64,000 bases of DNA from Delphinapterus leucas (lineage: Eukaryota > Chordata > Mammalia > Artiodactyla > Monodontidae), in contig NW_022097996.1 in assembly GCF_002288925.2 (NCBI RefSeq), positions 5,450,686-5,514,685 on the forward strand, given 5' to 3'. A program made the position numbers and the translations under genes. Below the pieces are notes generated by a model. That model saw nothing but the letters and a program-made list of their open reading frames with translations. It was not told the DNA's origin and made no database searches. Shown here piece by piece: positions 24,713 to 35,915 of the stretch (its first letter is position 1; every line of letters begins with the position of its first letter).

Positions 24713-26355
24713 TTTCTTAATGTGGACTCTTTGGTTTACTGGAAGACAGAAACCCAATTCCGACTAACTTAGAGGAAAGGGGAAATTGGACAGGACACTC
24801 AAATAAACAAACTGTGAAAAAGTTAAGGAAATGAGTGAGCCTCTGGGAGGCTGCCAGGACCCTTTCCCTGAGCACCTGGCCTCTGCCGCTCTCTGAAGAA
24901 TACTCCTTCCACCCCTCAGGGATGGCCACTAGAAGCTCTCAGGCTTTCATTCTCTGCTTCGCCACCAGAGAGGTAATTCCAATTTCACGAAATCCCAAGG
25001 AAGGATTTCAGTTAGCGTGACCTGAGTCCGGTTCCCACCCCGCCACTCGGAAGGTAGGATGACTGACAGCCTGACTCAGGGGTGAAGGAGAAGCACATGC
25101 TTGGGTATTTCCCTAAAGGAAAGAAGTTGTTCCCCTACAGAAAGCCAATTTTAAAGAGTTTTTTAAGAACTTTCATTTCTTTTTAGCAGATGGTGAAGCC
25201 AGAAAATTTAAGCAATAGACTTAAAATCTGGAGGCGCACAGAAATAATAGTAAAAAGCGAACACTTTGCTTCTACTGTATCTTCTAAGCTATAGAATAAT
25301 GACTTAAGGGAAATGAGGGATTGTGTCCTTAAACCATAGAATTTTTACCTAAAGAAGCACTCTTAAGATGTCCCAATCCATTCTTTCCTCCCCAAGAATT
25401 AATGTTTCAGATAAACCAAAAGGGGATATATCTGTTTTTATGTCCCACCCCAATCACTGCTTTTAGGAGCATAGTGTTACTGCAAATATAAATGTCACGT
25501 CTTAAAAACAGGATCTTCTGAACAACGTACCCTCTGAAACCCTGCCATCCCCACCCAGACCTCTTGAAGCTCATCAAATGCAAGATAGCTTGGGCACGAT
25601 TTGTTAATACTGACGTAACAGAGCATTTCTTACTTTGAAATAATCTTAAGCAGATGGCTCAGAAACAAGAGCTTTCCCCTTGAGACTAGAAACCAACATA
25701 TCCTCAGTAAAGACTGCAGATACATTTTCCAGTTTCTCCTTTTATTATGTTCTGATCAACAAATAGAAAAGGAGAGTCGGGCAAGGTCAAAATAAGCTGT
25801 TCTTTTTTTCTCCTAATCTCTAAGAAAAACCTCAAAACCCAGGTTTCTAAGAATAAAGCAAAGCAATGGTGTGCATGTGCCTTTCCATTGTTACCTTTTT
25901 TAGATCAAGTCAGGTCGAAAAGTACAGTTTTTATTACATCCAGCCTAGAAAACAAGTTTAATGACAGACACGGCCCTTTGCAATATCTACACACTAAAGC
26001 TTTTTAGGTTATCAACTAATATTTTAATTTCTAGATAGATGGTACAAAGTGGTTGATTGTCTAGTCTTAAGAAGTTTTTCAAACATAACCCATCCAAGTC
26101 ACACCACACACTTAGAAAGTTATTTTCCAGCCCCAGAAATTTAATTTCTTATTTATATATGCTCTGTACTTTTATCGTCAATCACTTCTTTATACTAAAC
26201 CAGTTACAAATGAAAATAAGCTCAAGATAGCTTATTCCCTTGAAATTGTATTTGAATATACTAGAGAGCATAGCTTTTATTGGCAGCTAAATGGAAGATT
26301 ATCACTAAATAACTGAATTGTTTGGAATTAACCTTACTTTATATCAATAAACGAG
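24713..26355. other. Unassigned intron
   Basis: Contains short overlapping frames at 24717-25020, with no similarity I recognise. The rest is AT-rich and without clear repeats. Confidence 0.5.
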
Positions 26356-26357
26356 TA

Positions 26358-26930
26358 GTTCATTCATTTATTCAACAAATACTTACAGGGCACCAACTGT
26401 GTGTCAGGCACTGTCCTAGGTGCTTAAGATCCATCTCTCAATAAAACACACGAAGATACTTGCCATTGTTAGGGAGAGAGGCCGATAAATAAGAAACATA
26501 ATGAATCACTTTGTCATACAACTGAAATTAACACAACATTGTTAATCAACTATACTCCAATATATCAATAAAATGAAAAGTTTAAAAAAAATAAAGAAAG
26601 AAACATAATGAATAAGTGAGTGAGAAGGTGTTAAGTGTTGGAGAATAGAAGCAGAGTGGGGTGAGGAGGGCTGACAGTGTGCGGTGAGAGGGTGTTTGGG
26701 GCCAGAGGCTTTGGAGCTAAGACTTGAAAGAGATGATGAGCTAGCCATGGGGAGTCTGGGGAGAGAATTCCAGACAGAGGGACGAGCCGGCACAAACGCC
26801 CTAAGATGGAAGGGTGTCTGGCATGTCGGAGGAACAGAAAAGAGGCCAGAACTGCTACAGCAGAGGGAGGGAGGGGCAGAAGAGGACGAGGGAAGATTAG
26901 AGGGAGAGCAGGCTTTGGAACTGAATACAC
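26358..26930 (-). repeat. L2-type relic split by an L1 stub
   Basis: Starts 'ttattcaacaaatacttaca' and 'ggcactgtcctaggtgctta' (reverse of the L2 3' end). After the L1 stub at 26506-26597 it continues with 'ggaggaacagaaaagaggcc', an extension often seen beside such ends. Open frames of 99-149 codons on the - strand and 111 on the + strand here are low-complexity Ser/Pro or Glu/Arg readings of this repeat, not genes. Confidence 0.5.
26506..26597 (+). mobile_element. 92-bp L1 3' stub with perfect target-site duplication
   Basis: Only the last part of an L1 3'UTR plus its A-rich tail: 'tcactttgtcatacaactga' through 'aactatactccaatatatca'. The 15-bp repeat aagaaacataatgaa is identical at 26491-26505 and 26598-26612, so the insertion boundaries are exact. 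Confidence 0.96.
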
Positions 26931-27600
26931 TAATACATTTCTTTTTTCTTAAATTTAGGTCACCATTTCCATGTAGTATATTATGCTCCATCCTATATTT
27001 GATAATGTTCCCTTACTAACCTCCTGACAACCGATTTCTTACTGAAACTAATTCGTATTCCATATGACTGCTGTAATTATATGATTCCATTCAATTTAAC
27101 ATTCTCTGTGCCGAAACTCCAGTTTGTGGCTGGTATTGAAAAGTGATTAAAAAAGAAGGCAAGCATTCAATTATTCATTCAATTTGAACTACATGATGAA
27201 AAAAACACATTGTGCTCATTCACGGGTGAAATAACACTGCTTTAAAATATTTATGTTGTCAAAAGAAGGCATGTTATTTGTAAATCTAAAATGTTTCTCC
27301 AAGAATTAGATGCTTAAGTATGACAATGCCAGAATATTTTTAAAGAATATCATCACATCACGCTACCAGGAAATGTCTTTTAAAAATATAAACCACATCT
27401 TTCGGAACAAATATAGGATTTGAGAAATGCCACAACAGTTGTGCTTTCCTGAAGAAAGCATATACCCACTCTGTTACCCAAACGTACCTCCCTAGTGTGT
27501 CAGGATATGCATCCCTCTACTGAAACAGACATTGCTATTGAAGATTGAAAAAAATAAAGAAGTATGTGGTGATATCCATGGTATAAAAAAACAAAACAAC
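26931..27600. other. Unassigned intron
   Basis: AT-rich sequence between the L2-type relic and the young L1. No repeat or gene recognised. Confidence 0.5.
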
Positions 27601-27604
27601 TCTA

Positions 27605-28684
27605 CTTATCTTTGATAAAGGAGGCAAGAATATACAATGGAGAAAAGACAGCCTCTTCAGTAAGTGGTGCTGGGAAAACTGGACAGCTACATGTAGAAGA
27701 ATGAAATTAGAACACTCCCTAACACCATACACAAAGATAAACTCAAAATGGATTAAAGACCTAAATCTAAGGCCAGACACTATAAAACTCTTAGAGGAAA
27801 ACATAGGCAGAACACTCTATGACATAAATCACAGCAAGGTCCTTTCTGACCCACCTCCCAGAGAAATGGAAATAAAAACAAAAATAAACAAATGGGACCT
27901 AATGAAACTTAAAAGCTTTTGCACAGCAAAAGAAACCATAAACAAGACGAAAAGACAACGCTCAGAATGGGAGAAAATATTTGCAAATGAAGCAACTGAC
28001 AAAGGATTAATCTCCAAAATTTACAAGCAGCTCATGCAGCCCAATAACAAAAAGAAAAACAACCCAACCCAAAAATGGGCAGAAGACCTAAATAGACATT
28101 TCTCCAAAGAAGATATACAGATTGCCAACAAACACATGAAAGAATGCTCAACATCATTAATCATTAGAGAAATGCAAATCAGAACTACAATGAGATATCA
28201 TCTCACACCAGTCAGAATGGCCATCATCAAAAAATCTACAAACAATAAATGCTGGAGAGGGTGTGGAGAAAAGGGAACCCTCTTGCACTGCTGGTGGGAA
28301 TGTAAATTGATACAGCCACCGTGGAGAACAGTATGGAGGTTCCTTAAAAAACTACAAATAGAACTACCATATGATCCAGCAATCCCACTACTGGGCATAT
28401 ACCCTGAGAAGACCACAATTCAAAAAGAGTCATGTACCACAGTGGTCATTGCAGCACTATTTACAATAGCCAGGACATGGAAGCAACCTAGGTGTCCATC
28501 AACAGATAAATGGATAAAGAAGATGTGGCACATATATACAATGAAATATTACTCAGCCATAAAAAGAAACGAAATTGAGTTATTTGTAGTGAGGTGGAGG
28601 GACCTAGAGTCTGTGATACAGAGTGAAGTAAGTCAGAAAGAGAAAAACAAATACCGTATGCTAACACATATATATGGAATCTAA
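27605..28684 (+). pseudogene. L1 ORF2 protein, C-terminal part only
   Basis: Truncated reading frame for the reverse transcriptase/endonuclease protein of L1. Only the region after the RT domain remains; the first Met used by simple ORF finding (27701) is internal. Numbering from that Met, the Cys-rich motif [18 protein letters not shown] has C184, C188, H196 and C201, the L1 C-x3-C-x7-H-x4-C pattern. It is followed by [24 protein letters not shown] and [11 protein letters not shown], all typical of ORF2p. There is no endonuclease or RT catalytic site and no promoter, so it is not an active gene. The lack of stops over about 359 codons points to recent insertion rather than selection. Confidence 0.93.
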
Positions 28685-29052
28685 AGGAAAAAAAAAAGGT
28701 TCTGAAGAACCTAGGGGCAGGACAGGAATAAAGACACAGATGTAGAGAATGGACTTGAGGACACTGGAAGGGGGAAGGGGAAGCTGGGACAAAGTGAGAG
28801 AGTGGCGTGGACATATATACACTACCAAATGTAAAATAGATAGCTAGTGGGAAGCAGCCACATAGCACAGGGAGATCAGCTCGGTGCTTTGTGACCACCT
28901 AGAGGGGTGGGATAGGGAGGGTGGGAGGGAGGGAGACGCAAGAGGGAGAAGATATGGGGATATATGTATACGTATAGCTGACTCACTTTGTTATACAGCA
29001 GAAACTAACACACCATTGTAAAGCAATTATACTCCAATAAAGATGTTAAAAA
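27605..29052 (+). mobile_element. Young 5'-truncated L1 with stop-free ORF2 C-terminus and type B 3'UTR
   Basis: The L1 starts inside ORF2, and the frame is open from about 27605 to TAA at 28682-28684 (about 359 codons). The 3'UTR (28685-29040) has 'gtgggaagcagccacatagc' and 'agctcggtgctttgtgacca', ending 'ctccaataaagatgttaaaa' plus A. The same 3' class occurs at 5439-5732. No clear target-site duplication was found. It lies in the sense orientation of GALNTL6 and so brings an AATAAA into the pre-mRNA. Confidence 0.96.
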
Positions 29053-29980
29053 AAACCTCTGAAAGTAGAGACAACTGAGTTGGTGTGTTTATGGTGAAAG
29101 CAAGTTGGCCCTGAGGTCATAAGAAGCGGGACTAAATGGAGAAGGTCTTAGGGCCCCTACATAAGTAGGAGTATAAGCATAATTGAATGAGATGATCACA
29201 CTCAACAAATATTTATTATCTAAACATGAAGCGAATCATTACGCACATGCAAATAAGTCACTTGATTCCTGTTGTCATAAGCACTGTCTCTACTTGAAAG
29301 AAAGTTCCATGCATTCAGAACTTTGAATCTCCAACAGTGAATGATGCCTGGCATACGGTAACTGCTTGCCACCCTGTTTGTCGACTTGATTCATGAATTA
29401 CCTGAAAAGAGAAGTACGGGATGGAAAGAGAGTATAAAACAGGAGTCCTAACAAATCTAGGTGAAATTTGGAAAATAAATAGGGAACACCAGTCAAGGGG
29501 TAGGAAAGACGAAGGGGAGAATTTCTTTAGAGAGAAAAATTTACAGCAGCAAGCCCTGAGGAGGGGAACTTGGTCCTTTCTAGAGAATCAAAACTAGACC
29601 AGATGGGGGAGGAAGGGGAGAGGAAGAAAGGAGAGAGTGATTGAGGGACAGTTAAGCAAAGACGAGATAATGCAAAGCTTGGGAATCTTTATGCCGGAGT
29701 TGTAACGCTACCCTGGCAGCAATAGAAAACCACCGAAGGATTTTAAATGGAAGCATGATAGACTCAGATTCATGCTTTTAAGTGATCACAGTGGCAATAT
29801 GGAGAAAAAATATAAATTCTAGGATTCCTTTTTAACACTGATGTTAGCATTTTCTAAAAAATCTGGACAGACATTTTCTGAATTGGACTTAGCTATAAAG
29901 AAAAATTTCTGAGGGGGAGAATTTTAAGAATTTGGAGTAGGTTACCGATAGAAGGCATAACATTTGCTTCATTGGCGATG
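29053..29980. other. Unassigned intron
   Basis: No confident repeat. Weak L2-like words occur near 29200 ('cactcaacaaatatttatta') and 29720-29810. No coding segment seen. Confidence 0.45.
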
Positions 29981-30140
29981 GCGGTGGGCAGAATTCCAAG
30001 CTGCCCCTCTTCCCTGGTTTCCTCCTACACTTAAGTTATATTCCAGGGCAAAAAAGTCATGGCAAATGTAATTTCTGGTCAGTTCACACTAAGCTAGGAC
30101 AATGACCCTGGTGGGCCTAAACTAATCACAGGGGCCCCTT

Positions 30141-30160
30141 GATTGATTGATTGATTGAGA
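30141..30160 (+). repeat. (GATT)n short tandem repeat
   Basis: Four to five GATT units (gattgattgattgattga) at the left edge of the material inserted in the MLT1 LTR. Confidence 0.9.
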
Positions 30161-30298
30161 CTCAATAAATTAATATATTTATTGAGTGAATACTCTTACA
30201 GAAACTGTACTACTGCCTTTAAATCTATTTTGCTCAGTTAATTCTCACAACTCAGTAAGGTCTTTTTTTCTTTTTTCCCAGCGAAGCTAGATCATGCT

Positions 30299-30352
30299 CT
30301 TTTTTTTTTTTTTTTTTTTAAATTTTTATTGGAGTATAGTTAATTTACAACA
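30299..30352 (-). mobile_element. Tiny L1 tail, minus orientation
   Basis: About 21 T followed by 'aatttttattggagtatagt' and 'taatttacaaca', the reverse of an L1 3' end (compare 24205-24240). Only about 35 bp of L1 sequence beyond the poly(T). Confidence 0.8.
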
Positions 30353-30779
30353 TAGGAGCCCCTGTATAGCAGGGAGTTTTCCCCAGCAGGAAGCACAAGA
30401 AGTCAGGAGATTTAAAGCCTGAGAAGGGTTCTATGTGAGGGCGGTTAGCCGTGGCTAAGATGGAGAGTTCCCGGAAAAAGGAACTGAGAATGGGTCTGGG
30501 AGCAGCCCTGGGCATCCCCAGCAAGGAAACGGGCCCTGGTCCTACAGCTGTCAGGAACTAAATGAGCCTAAAGGCAGGTTCTTCCCCAGAGGCTCCAGAT
30601 AAGCACTCAGTCCAGCCACCACCTGGATTTCAGCCTCATGAGATGCCAGGCAGGGGACCCCACAGAGCCCACAGGACCTCTGACCCACAGAAACAGGAGA
30701 TCATAAATAAATGTGTGATGTTTGAAGCCACCAAGTTCTGGTAATTTGTTACACACCCATGGAAAGATCTTTAAAAACT

Positions 30780-31165
30780 GTATTACAGTGACCCTCCAAA
30801 GAGAATTAGAATTTCATTTTTGTGTGTCTGTTTGGTTATTTTTTTGCCCTACCTTGGAAAGGAAGGCAACGAGGATTTATTTAACTTTCTATTATGGCTG
30901 TCCTTTGTCACGATCCCCTTGTCCCACAAGAGGGATTGGCCACCTCACCAAATGATGAGAGAAATGCGGTCCCCTTTTCATGAAAAATAAACACCTGGGC
31001 CAACCAATCACTCTCTCCCAGCTGCGGATGGTAGGAAAGCTTCTCTGCCTTGACACTTGCCTACCTCTGACATTTGATTACACACAGGAGCCCTGAACAT
31101 TCTCTGCCCTCCGGTTTCCCACCACTGCATCTATTGTCTAGTTACTTTCAAATTGTCTCTCTTTA
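30780..31165. other. Unassigned intron
   Basis: Single-copy-looking, moderate G+C, with a 77-codon frame at 30722-30955 that is not recognised. Confidence 0.5.
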
Positions 31166-31177
31166 AAATGCACAACT

Positions 31178-31527
31178 GGGACTTCCCTGGTGGCGCAGTG
31201 GTTGGGAATCCACCTGCCAATGCAGGGGACACGGGTTCGAGCCCTGGTCTGGGAAGATCCCACGTGTCACAGAGCAACTAAGCCCGTGCGACACAATTAC
31301 TGAGCCCGCGTACCACAACTACTGAGCCCACGAGCCACAACTACTGAAGCCCGTGCGCCTAGAGCCCATGCTCCACAACAAGAGAAGCCACCGCCATGAG
31401 AAGGCCACGCACCTCAACCAAGAGTAGCCCCCGTGCGCTGCAACTAGAGAAACCCCGCGCACAGCAACGAAGACCCAACGCAGACAAAAATAAATAAATA
31501 AATTTATAAATTAAAAAAAATAATAAT
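31178..31527 (+). mobile_element. Long-form CHR SINE
   Basis: Starts gggacttccctggtggcgca, has 'gggttcgagccctggtctgg' in the tRNA-like part, then several 'accacaactactgagccc' repeats in the body, and ends in 'aaaaataaataaataaattt'. Flanked by aaaatgcaca repeats (about 31164-31173 and 31528-31537). About 350 bp, against about 200 bp for the short form. Confidence 0.95.
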
Positions 31528-31689
31528 AAAATGCACAGTTAATAAAAGGAAATAATCTCACAAATATTCAGGCTGTTTGATTCAATAAAGTTTTTGATAA
31601 AATTAAAATTGTACTTAAAAAATTCACTGTATTTGATTTAAAATGTCAGAAGAGACTGAAAATAGAACCAAACAAAACAGGTTCTTAGA

Positions 31690-32110
31690 GTGGACCAACT
31701 GCTGTAATAATCCCCAAATCTCGGTAACTTAGCATCAGTCATGCAGCTGCTACACTTCAGCCCTGGGAGAGAAGGAAGCTGTGTGCTCTGCTCCACCCCG
31801 GTTTCCAGACACTCAGGCCCCATCTGCCTAGTGACTCCACCACCTTCTAGGGGCTCAGAGGCCTCCTCTGGATCTTCTGCAATTCATCAGGCTCTGAGGG
31901 AGAAGAGAATCATGAAGGGGAGAAAGGAAGTCCCCGCTTACTGACTTGAGCCCAGAGGTGATGCACATCACTTCTGTCCACATTCCACTGGCAAGAAACA
32001 AGCATACAGCCCCTTCTGAATACCAAGGAGCTGGGGATTATAGCCTGGCAGTGAGCCCCGGAAGAAGTGAGCATGGAAATTTGTACATCCTGCACTGTAT
32101 CTCCCACAAT
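31690..32110. repeat. Old LTR-like interspersed repeat, family not named
   Basis: 'ctgctgtaataatccccaaa' and 'ccaccttctaggggctcaga' with 'atcacttctgtccacattcc' and 'gcctggcagtgagccccgga' follow a widespread mammalian repeat layout. Diverged; no coding frame. Confidence 0.45.
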
Positions 32111-32179
32111 AGGATGAGATAAAATCTGTGGGTGACCTGTAAATTTTTATCACGTGTTAGAGTTCACCTCCACCACGGA

Positions 32180-32750
32180 TTTGGAAGTATGTAGTCCAGT
32201 TATTACTGCATGACGAAGCACCCCAAAATCTACAGCATAAAACAAGCATTGTATCAAATTCATGGATTCTATGGGTCCCAAATTCAGAAAAGGTACAAAG
32301 GAGAGAGCTCATTTCTGCTTCATGGTATCTAGGGTCACAGCTAGAGGCTGAAATCATTTAGAGGAATCTTCATCTACATGCCCAGCAGTTGATGTTGGGC
32401 GTTGGTTAATACAGCTGAGGCTGTCGACCCGAGCACCTACACGTGACCTTTCATGTGGCCCAAACTTTCTACAGTGGGGTCTCCTCAAGGTGTCAGATTT
32501 CTTACATGGCAGCTCAAATTTGCAAAAACGAGTGCCCCAGTGGACAGGCAGAAGCTATGCCTTTCATAACCTCAGTCACTTCTGCTGTCCTCTACAGGTC
32601 TAAGAATTCACAAGCACACCCAAATTCAAGGACAGGGAACATAGTCCCACAACTCAGTGGGGGGTACCAAGGTCACATTGTAGAGGGGCATGTGCAATGG
32701 GAGATATTGTGGGGTCTAAGTTGGGAAAATGCAACCTCCCATATGTAGTA
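32180..32750. repeat. Old LTR-like interspersed repeat, family not named
   Basis: 'ccagttattactgcatgacg' with 'gaggctgaaatcatttagag', 'cacctacacgtgacctttca' and 'aaggtcacattgtagagggg'. Its plan is similar to the repeats at 19905 and 31690. The 101-codon frame at 32443-32748 is a reading of this repeat. Confidence 0.45.
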
Positions 32751-32799
32751 TCTTAGAATCCCTGAATTTCAGTGTTTGAAAGGATTGTGTATCTAATAG

Positions 32800-32976
32800 A
32801 ACAGGGACCAGCGAACTATGACCCACTGCCTATCTATGTCAACAAAGTTTTACTGAAATACAGTCATGTCTCTTCTTAGCAAAGTTTCTTAGTTGCAAGA
32901 CCATATAACCCACAAAGCCTGAAGTATTTACTATCTGGCCCTTTACAACAAAGTTTGCTGACTCTGTAGATAAACT
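32800..32976 (+). mobile_element. hAT (Charlie-like) non-autonomous DNA transposon relic
   Basis: The left end 'cagggaccagcgaactatga' and right end 'caaagtttgctgactctgta' form degraded inverted repeats. The interior has 'caacaaagttttactgaaat' and 'agtatttactatctggccct', familiar from a common short mammalian hAT element. Target duplication not clear. Confidence 0.65.
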
Positions 32977-32984
32977 GTTGACTT

Positions 32985-33192
32985 AGTAGGTGGACACTGG
33001 AGTTAGATCACTAGGACGCATATCTCTGTTCTGGATGTGGCCAATTCTGCAACTTTGGACAAGTTAGCCTGTAGGCTGCCATGTTCCCACCTATATAACT
33101 GGGGAAATAGTAAAGTCTGTCATTGAGTTGTGGGCATTAAATGAAAAAGAGCACAGTAAGCATTCATAAATGCTAACTCTTATTATTAGAAT
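32985..33192 (+). repeat. MIR relic
   Basis: 'gcaactttggacaagttagc', 'cattaaatgaaaaagagcac' and 'taaatgctaactcttattat' occur in the order of MIR, from the 5' core to the 3' end. Confidence 0.75.
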
Positions 33193-34105
33193 TACCTAAA
33201 ATATCGGCTAGATCAACTGTCCACCAGAGTTACATTCTTGTCTACAAAATGTCATCAACTGTGGATTTCAACACACCTAGCAATACAGGAAGCCCATTTC
33301 GTCTTTAACCAAGCTGCCTATTACAAATTTCCTCCTTCCACTGAGTTGCAATCTGTCTCTTTATAGCTCTATCTTATTAATCCTAGTCCTAGCTCCTTGG
33401 GGTTCTATGAACATCACTACCAAATGTTAGGTTCTTCAGATATTCGAAAAGCACTTCTCTGAATTTTATCTTATTAAGACTACGAACCTCCATTCTTCCA
33501 ATTGTTTATTTCTAAGACACAGTTTGCATCCCTTCCCCATGTTGGTAATTCTCTTTACAAGGGAATATAGAGCATTTTCTCAGAAATTAGCATAAGACTT
33601 CAGGTAGATAGGTCAAGACCTTTAATCCCTAAACTCTCCATATTTTGCTGGTGATGTGTTTTGTGCTACTCAGTCTTTTTTCTACCTTCCCCTGCTCTGG
33701 AAGAGTTGATTTTTGCAGGTCTGGGGACAGGTCCTTATATTTACCCTTTTTATGTTTAATCTTATATAATAGCTCCAGCCTCTCGGGATCTTTCCAGATG
33801 TCGGTACTGTAGTTTAGAATGTTCTCTGCCCCTCCCAGCTTTACATGATCTATGCATAGTTTTGATGACTTGATCTAAAGCCAAGTTGAAATTGATACCA
33901 TGAGTAGTCCTGAACTCTCAGGAGTTAGAACAACTGAGTATTGTTTTCATAATCCATTTGCCATCCCCTTGGGATTCCATTCACCCCTGTTTGTTCACCA
34001 GTCTTACTTAGGGTGCCATTCCTCTTAGTGAAAAAAGATGGAAGCAAATGTAAGTTAAGACATAAACATTTCTCTTTCTCTCTTCCAATATTTCACTTTA
34101 AAAGA
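33193..34105. other. Unassigned intron
   Basis: No repeat family or coding segment recognised. Confidence 0.5.
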
Positions 34106-34110
34106 AGCTG

Positions 34111-34529
34111 TGTATCTGCATCTGTCAGGGTTCCCCAGAGAAACAGAACCAACAGGGTACATATATGGAGGGAGATTTATTGAAGGGAATTGGCTCATGG
34201 GATTGAGGAAGCTTGGCAAATCCAAAAATCTGCAAGGTAGACCAGCAGGCTGAAGATGCAGGGAAGAGTTGCCTTTCAAGTTCAAAGGCAGGCAGTCTGC
34301 CGGCAGAATTCCTTGTTGCTTGAGGCAGGTCAGTCTTTGTTCTCCAAGGGCCTTTAACTGATTGGATAAGTCCACCCACCTCACGGAGAGAAACTGCTTT
34401 ACTCAAAATCCACCAATTTAAATGTTAATCTCATCCAAAAACCATCCTCATGGAAACAGCCAGAGTAATGTTTGACCAACTATCTGGACGCTGTGGTGCA
34501 GCCTTTGACACATAAAACTAACCATTACA
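34111..34529 (+). repeat. MLT2-type (ERVL) solo LTR
   Basis: 'tctgtcagggttccccagag' and 'aacagaaccaacagggtaca' at the left, 'ttaaatgttaatctcatcca' and 'gtaatgtttgaccaactatc' toward the right, ending 'aaactaaccattaca'. This is the full plan of an MLT2 LTR. No internal retroviral sequence on either side, so a solo LTR. The 93- and 109-codon - frames here are readings of it. Confidence 0.85.
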
Positions 34530-35371
34530 GTACCTAACTCTTTTTTTAAATCGTTTTCTTGCAATGAAAATAGCTAAAAATCTAGCATATATGAAGCCTG
34601 CATTTATGTTTTGATAATTAGCCCGTTTACAGTAAGCAGCCTGTTGTATAAAACCAGGATTAATGGTTTGAGTGGGCAGTCATGGGAAAACATAACCAAT
34701 TAATTTTTGGTTATAAGTACCTATAAGTACAACATCTTAACAGATACCCTGAGTTTAACATCTCTTGAGTACACATCACTAACATCTCTTGAGTACACAT
34801 CACTAACCAATTATTTTCTGTACCTAAGAAAAGATCGGGAGTGGGGAGAAATTAGAATGCAACTCTGATTCTTAAGGTGAGCTCTACTGAAAGTTTCAGT
34901 ATCTAGATAAATTATGGATATACCTAAGTGGCTTCATTCATTCACCTATTTTAGAAATTCCATTTTTATACTTTAAATTTTTTAACTGACACAAATTCCA
35001 ATGTTATTTCTTCTAATGACTTCACAAGATTGTCAAAACAAATATCTATATAAATAAGATGTCTAACCATTAAATGCCAGTTTATTACAATAGTTGTGTT
35101 AAAATTCTACTAGAATAAAAAATATGTCAACACGTTATCTATGGAAATTAGATTTACCGAACTAATATTTTGGTTCTATACTCCTATGAATCTAGGTTTT
35201 TTAAAACGTGGTTTTTTTTCCCCTTGGTTGGCCATTGATAATAAACAGAAATTATTGATTTAGAGACTTTAAGAGATTTTAAGATTTTGTATGAATCTTA
35301 CTAATAATTTGGGTTTTTTGGTATGAAAGGTACTGTTCTCTTTTATTATACTTTTAATTTCCCCTCTTTAG
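34530..35371. other. AT-rich intron up to the second visible exon
   Basis: No repeat family recognised except a 24-bp tandem duplication at 34757-34804. The last about 30 bases are the pyrimidine-rich tract and AG acceptor of the exon at 35372. Confidence 0.6.
34757..34804 (+). repeat. Perfect 24-bp tandem duplication
   Basis: The unit starts aacatctcttgagtacacat and ends cact. It is present twice without a mismatch, followed by a partial third 'aac'. Probably a recent replication slip or local duplication. Confidence 0.97.
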
Positions 35372-35479
35372 GTTTGGATGTGTGGAGGAGAAATGTTTGA
35401 CGTTCCATGTTCTAGAGTTGGTCATATCTACAGGAAGTACGTCCCTTATAAAGTTCCATCTGGGACCAGTCTGGCAAGA
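35372..35479 (+). CDS. GALNTL6: GALNTL6 coding exon, catalytic domain (VGHIYRK metal-ligand motif)
   Basis: A 36-codon exon, phase 0 at both ends, with acceptor tctttag and donor gtgagt. It reads [20 protein letters not shown] then [16 protein letters not shown] and joins in frame to the previous exon (ISFK/VWMCGG), the usual GALNT family order. The His of VGHIYRK aligns with the family histidine that helps bind Mn2+ beside the DxH motif (the DxH is outside this window). The residues EMFDVPC and PSGTSLAR match my recollection of GALNTL6; GALNT10 has RMEDIPC and PAGVSLAR here. Because the exon is 108 nt and symmetric, skipping it would keep frame but remove the metal-ligand His. Confidence 0.92.
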
Positions 35480-35689
35480 GTGAGTAACCAGGGATCAGAA
35501 TAAGTGGGGTTTGATATGGTTTTCCGTGTGCAAAATGTGAAGCCTCACACGTGGTTTAATCCAAGGCACCGTCTGATCAACGTACAAATCCACAGCTTGG
35601 CCATTCCATTTGGCAGCCTTTTAACGTAGAGGTTCCTGTGTTTCTCAGAGTTTTATTTCCATTCCTTAAGGAAGTATTAGTTATGATGC

Positions 35690-35915
35690 TAAGTCTTGTT
35701 ATTAATTGTATCGAAGCACTTGCACATACATTATATTTATATATTACTATATTTGCATATTATATTTAGTCTTCATCTATACTTTCGGAGCTTAATATTC
35801 TTTATTTTGTAGATGAGAAAACTGAGGCTTATCAAGGTGGCTCTTTCATGTACACGAGTGACAAATAGCAAAGTTGGGGTTTAATCCCAGGTCTTCAGAA
35901 TGGACGCCTCACAGG
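35690..35915 (+). repeat. MIR relic
   Basis: 'tattttgtagatgagaaaac' with 'tgaggcttatcaa' and 'gttggggtttaatcccaggt' matches the MIR core and tail. About 200 bp downstream of the exon. Confidence 0.75.

Larger units (their letters stand above)
29985..30760 (+). repeat. MLT1-type (ERVL-MaLR) LTR, interrupted
   Basis: The left part has 'gcagaattccaagctgcccc' and 'gggcctaaactaatcacagg'. The right part has 'cccagaggctccagataagc', 'ggacctctgacccacagaaa' and 'ccaccaagttctggtaattt', which is the order of an MLT1 LTR. The middle (about 30140-30360) holds a GATT run, an L2/MIR-like scrap and an L1 tail. Solo relic with no internal retroviral sequence. Confidence 0.7.

Noticed and set aside
26542..27019. 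Ser/Pro-rich minus and Glu/Arg-rich plus frames of 99-149 codons
   Set aside because: They read an L2-type repeat with purine-rich sequence; low complexity, not protein-like.
27701..28684. 327-codon frame as a host protein-coding gene
   Set aside because: The sequence is L1 ORF2p C-terminus; the Met is internal to a frame that is already open upstream in the L1.
28488..28898. 136-codon minus-strand open frame
   Set aside because: It is the antisense of the L1 ORF2 end and 3'UTR and has no signals of its own.
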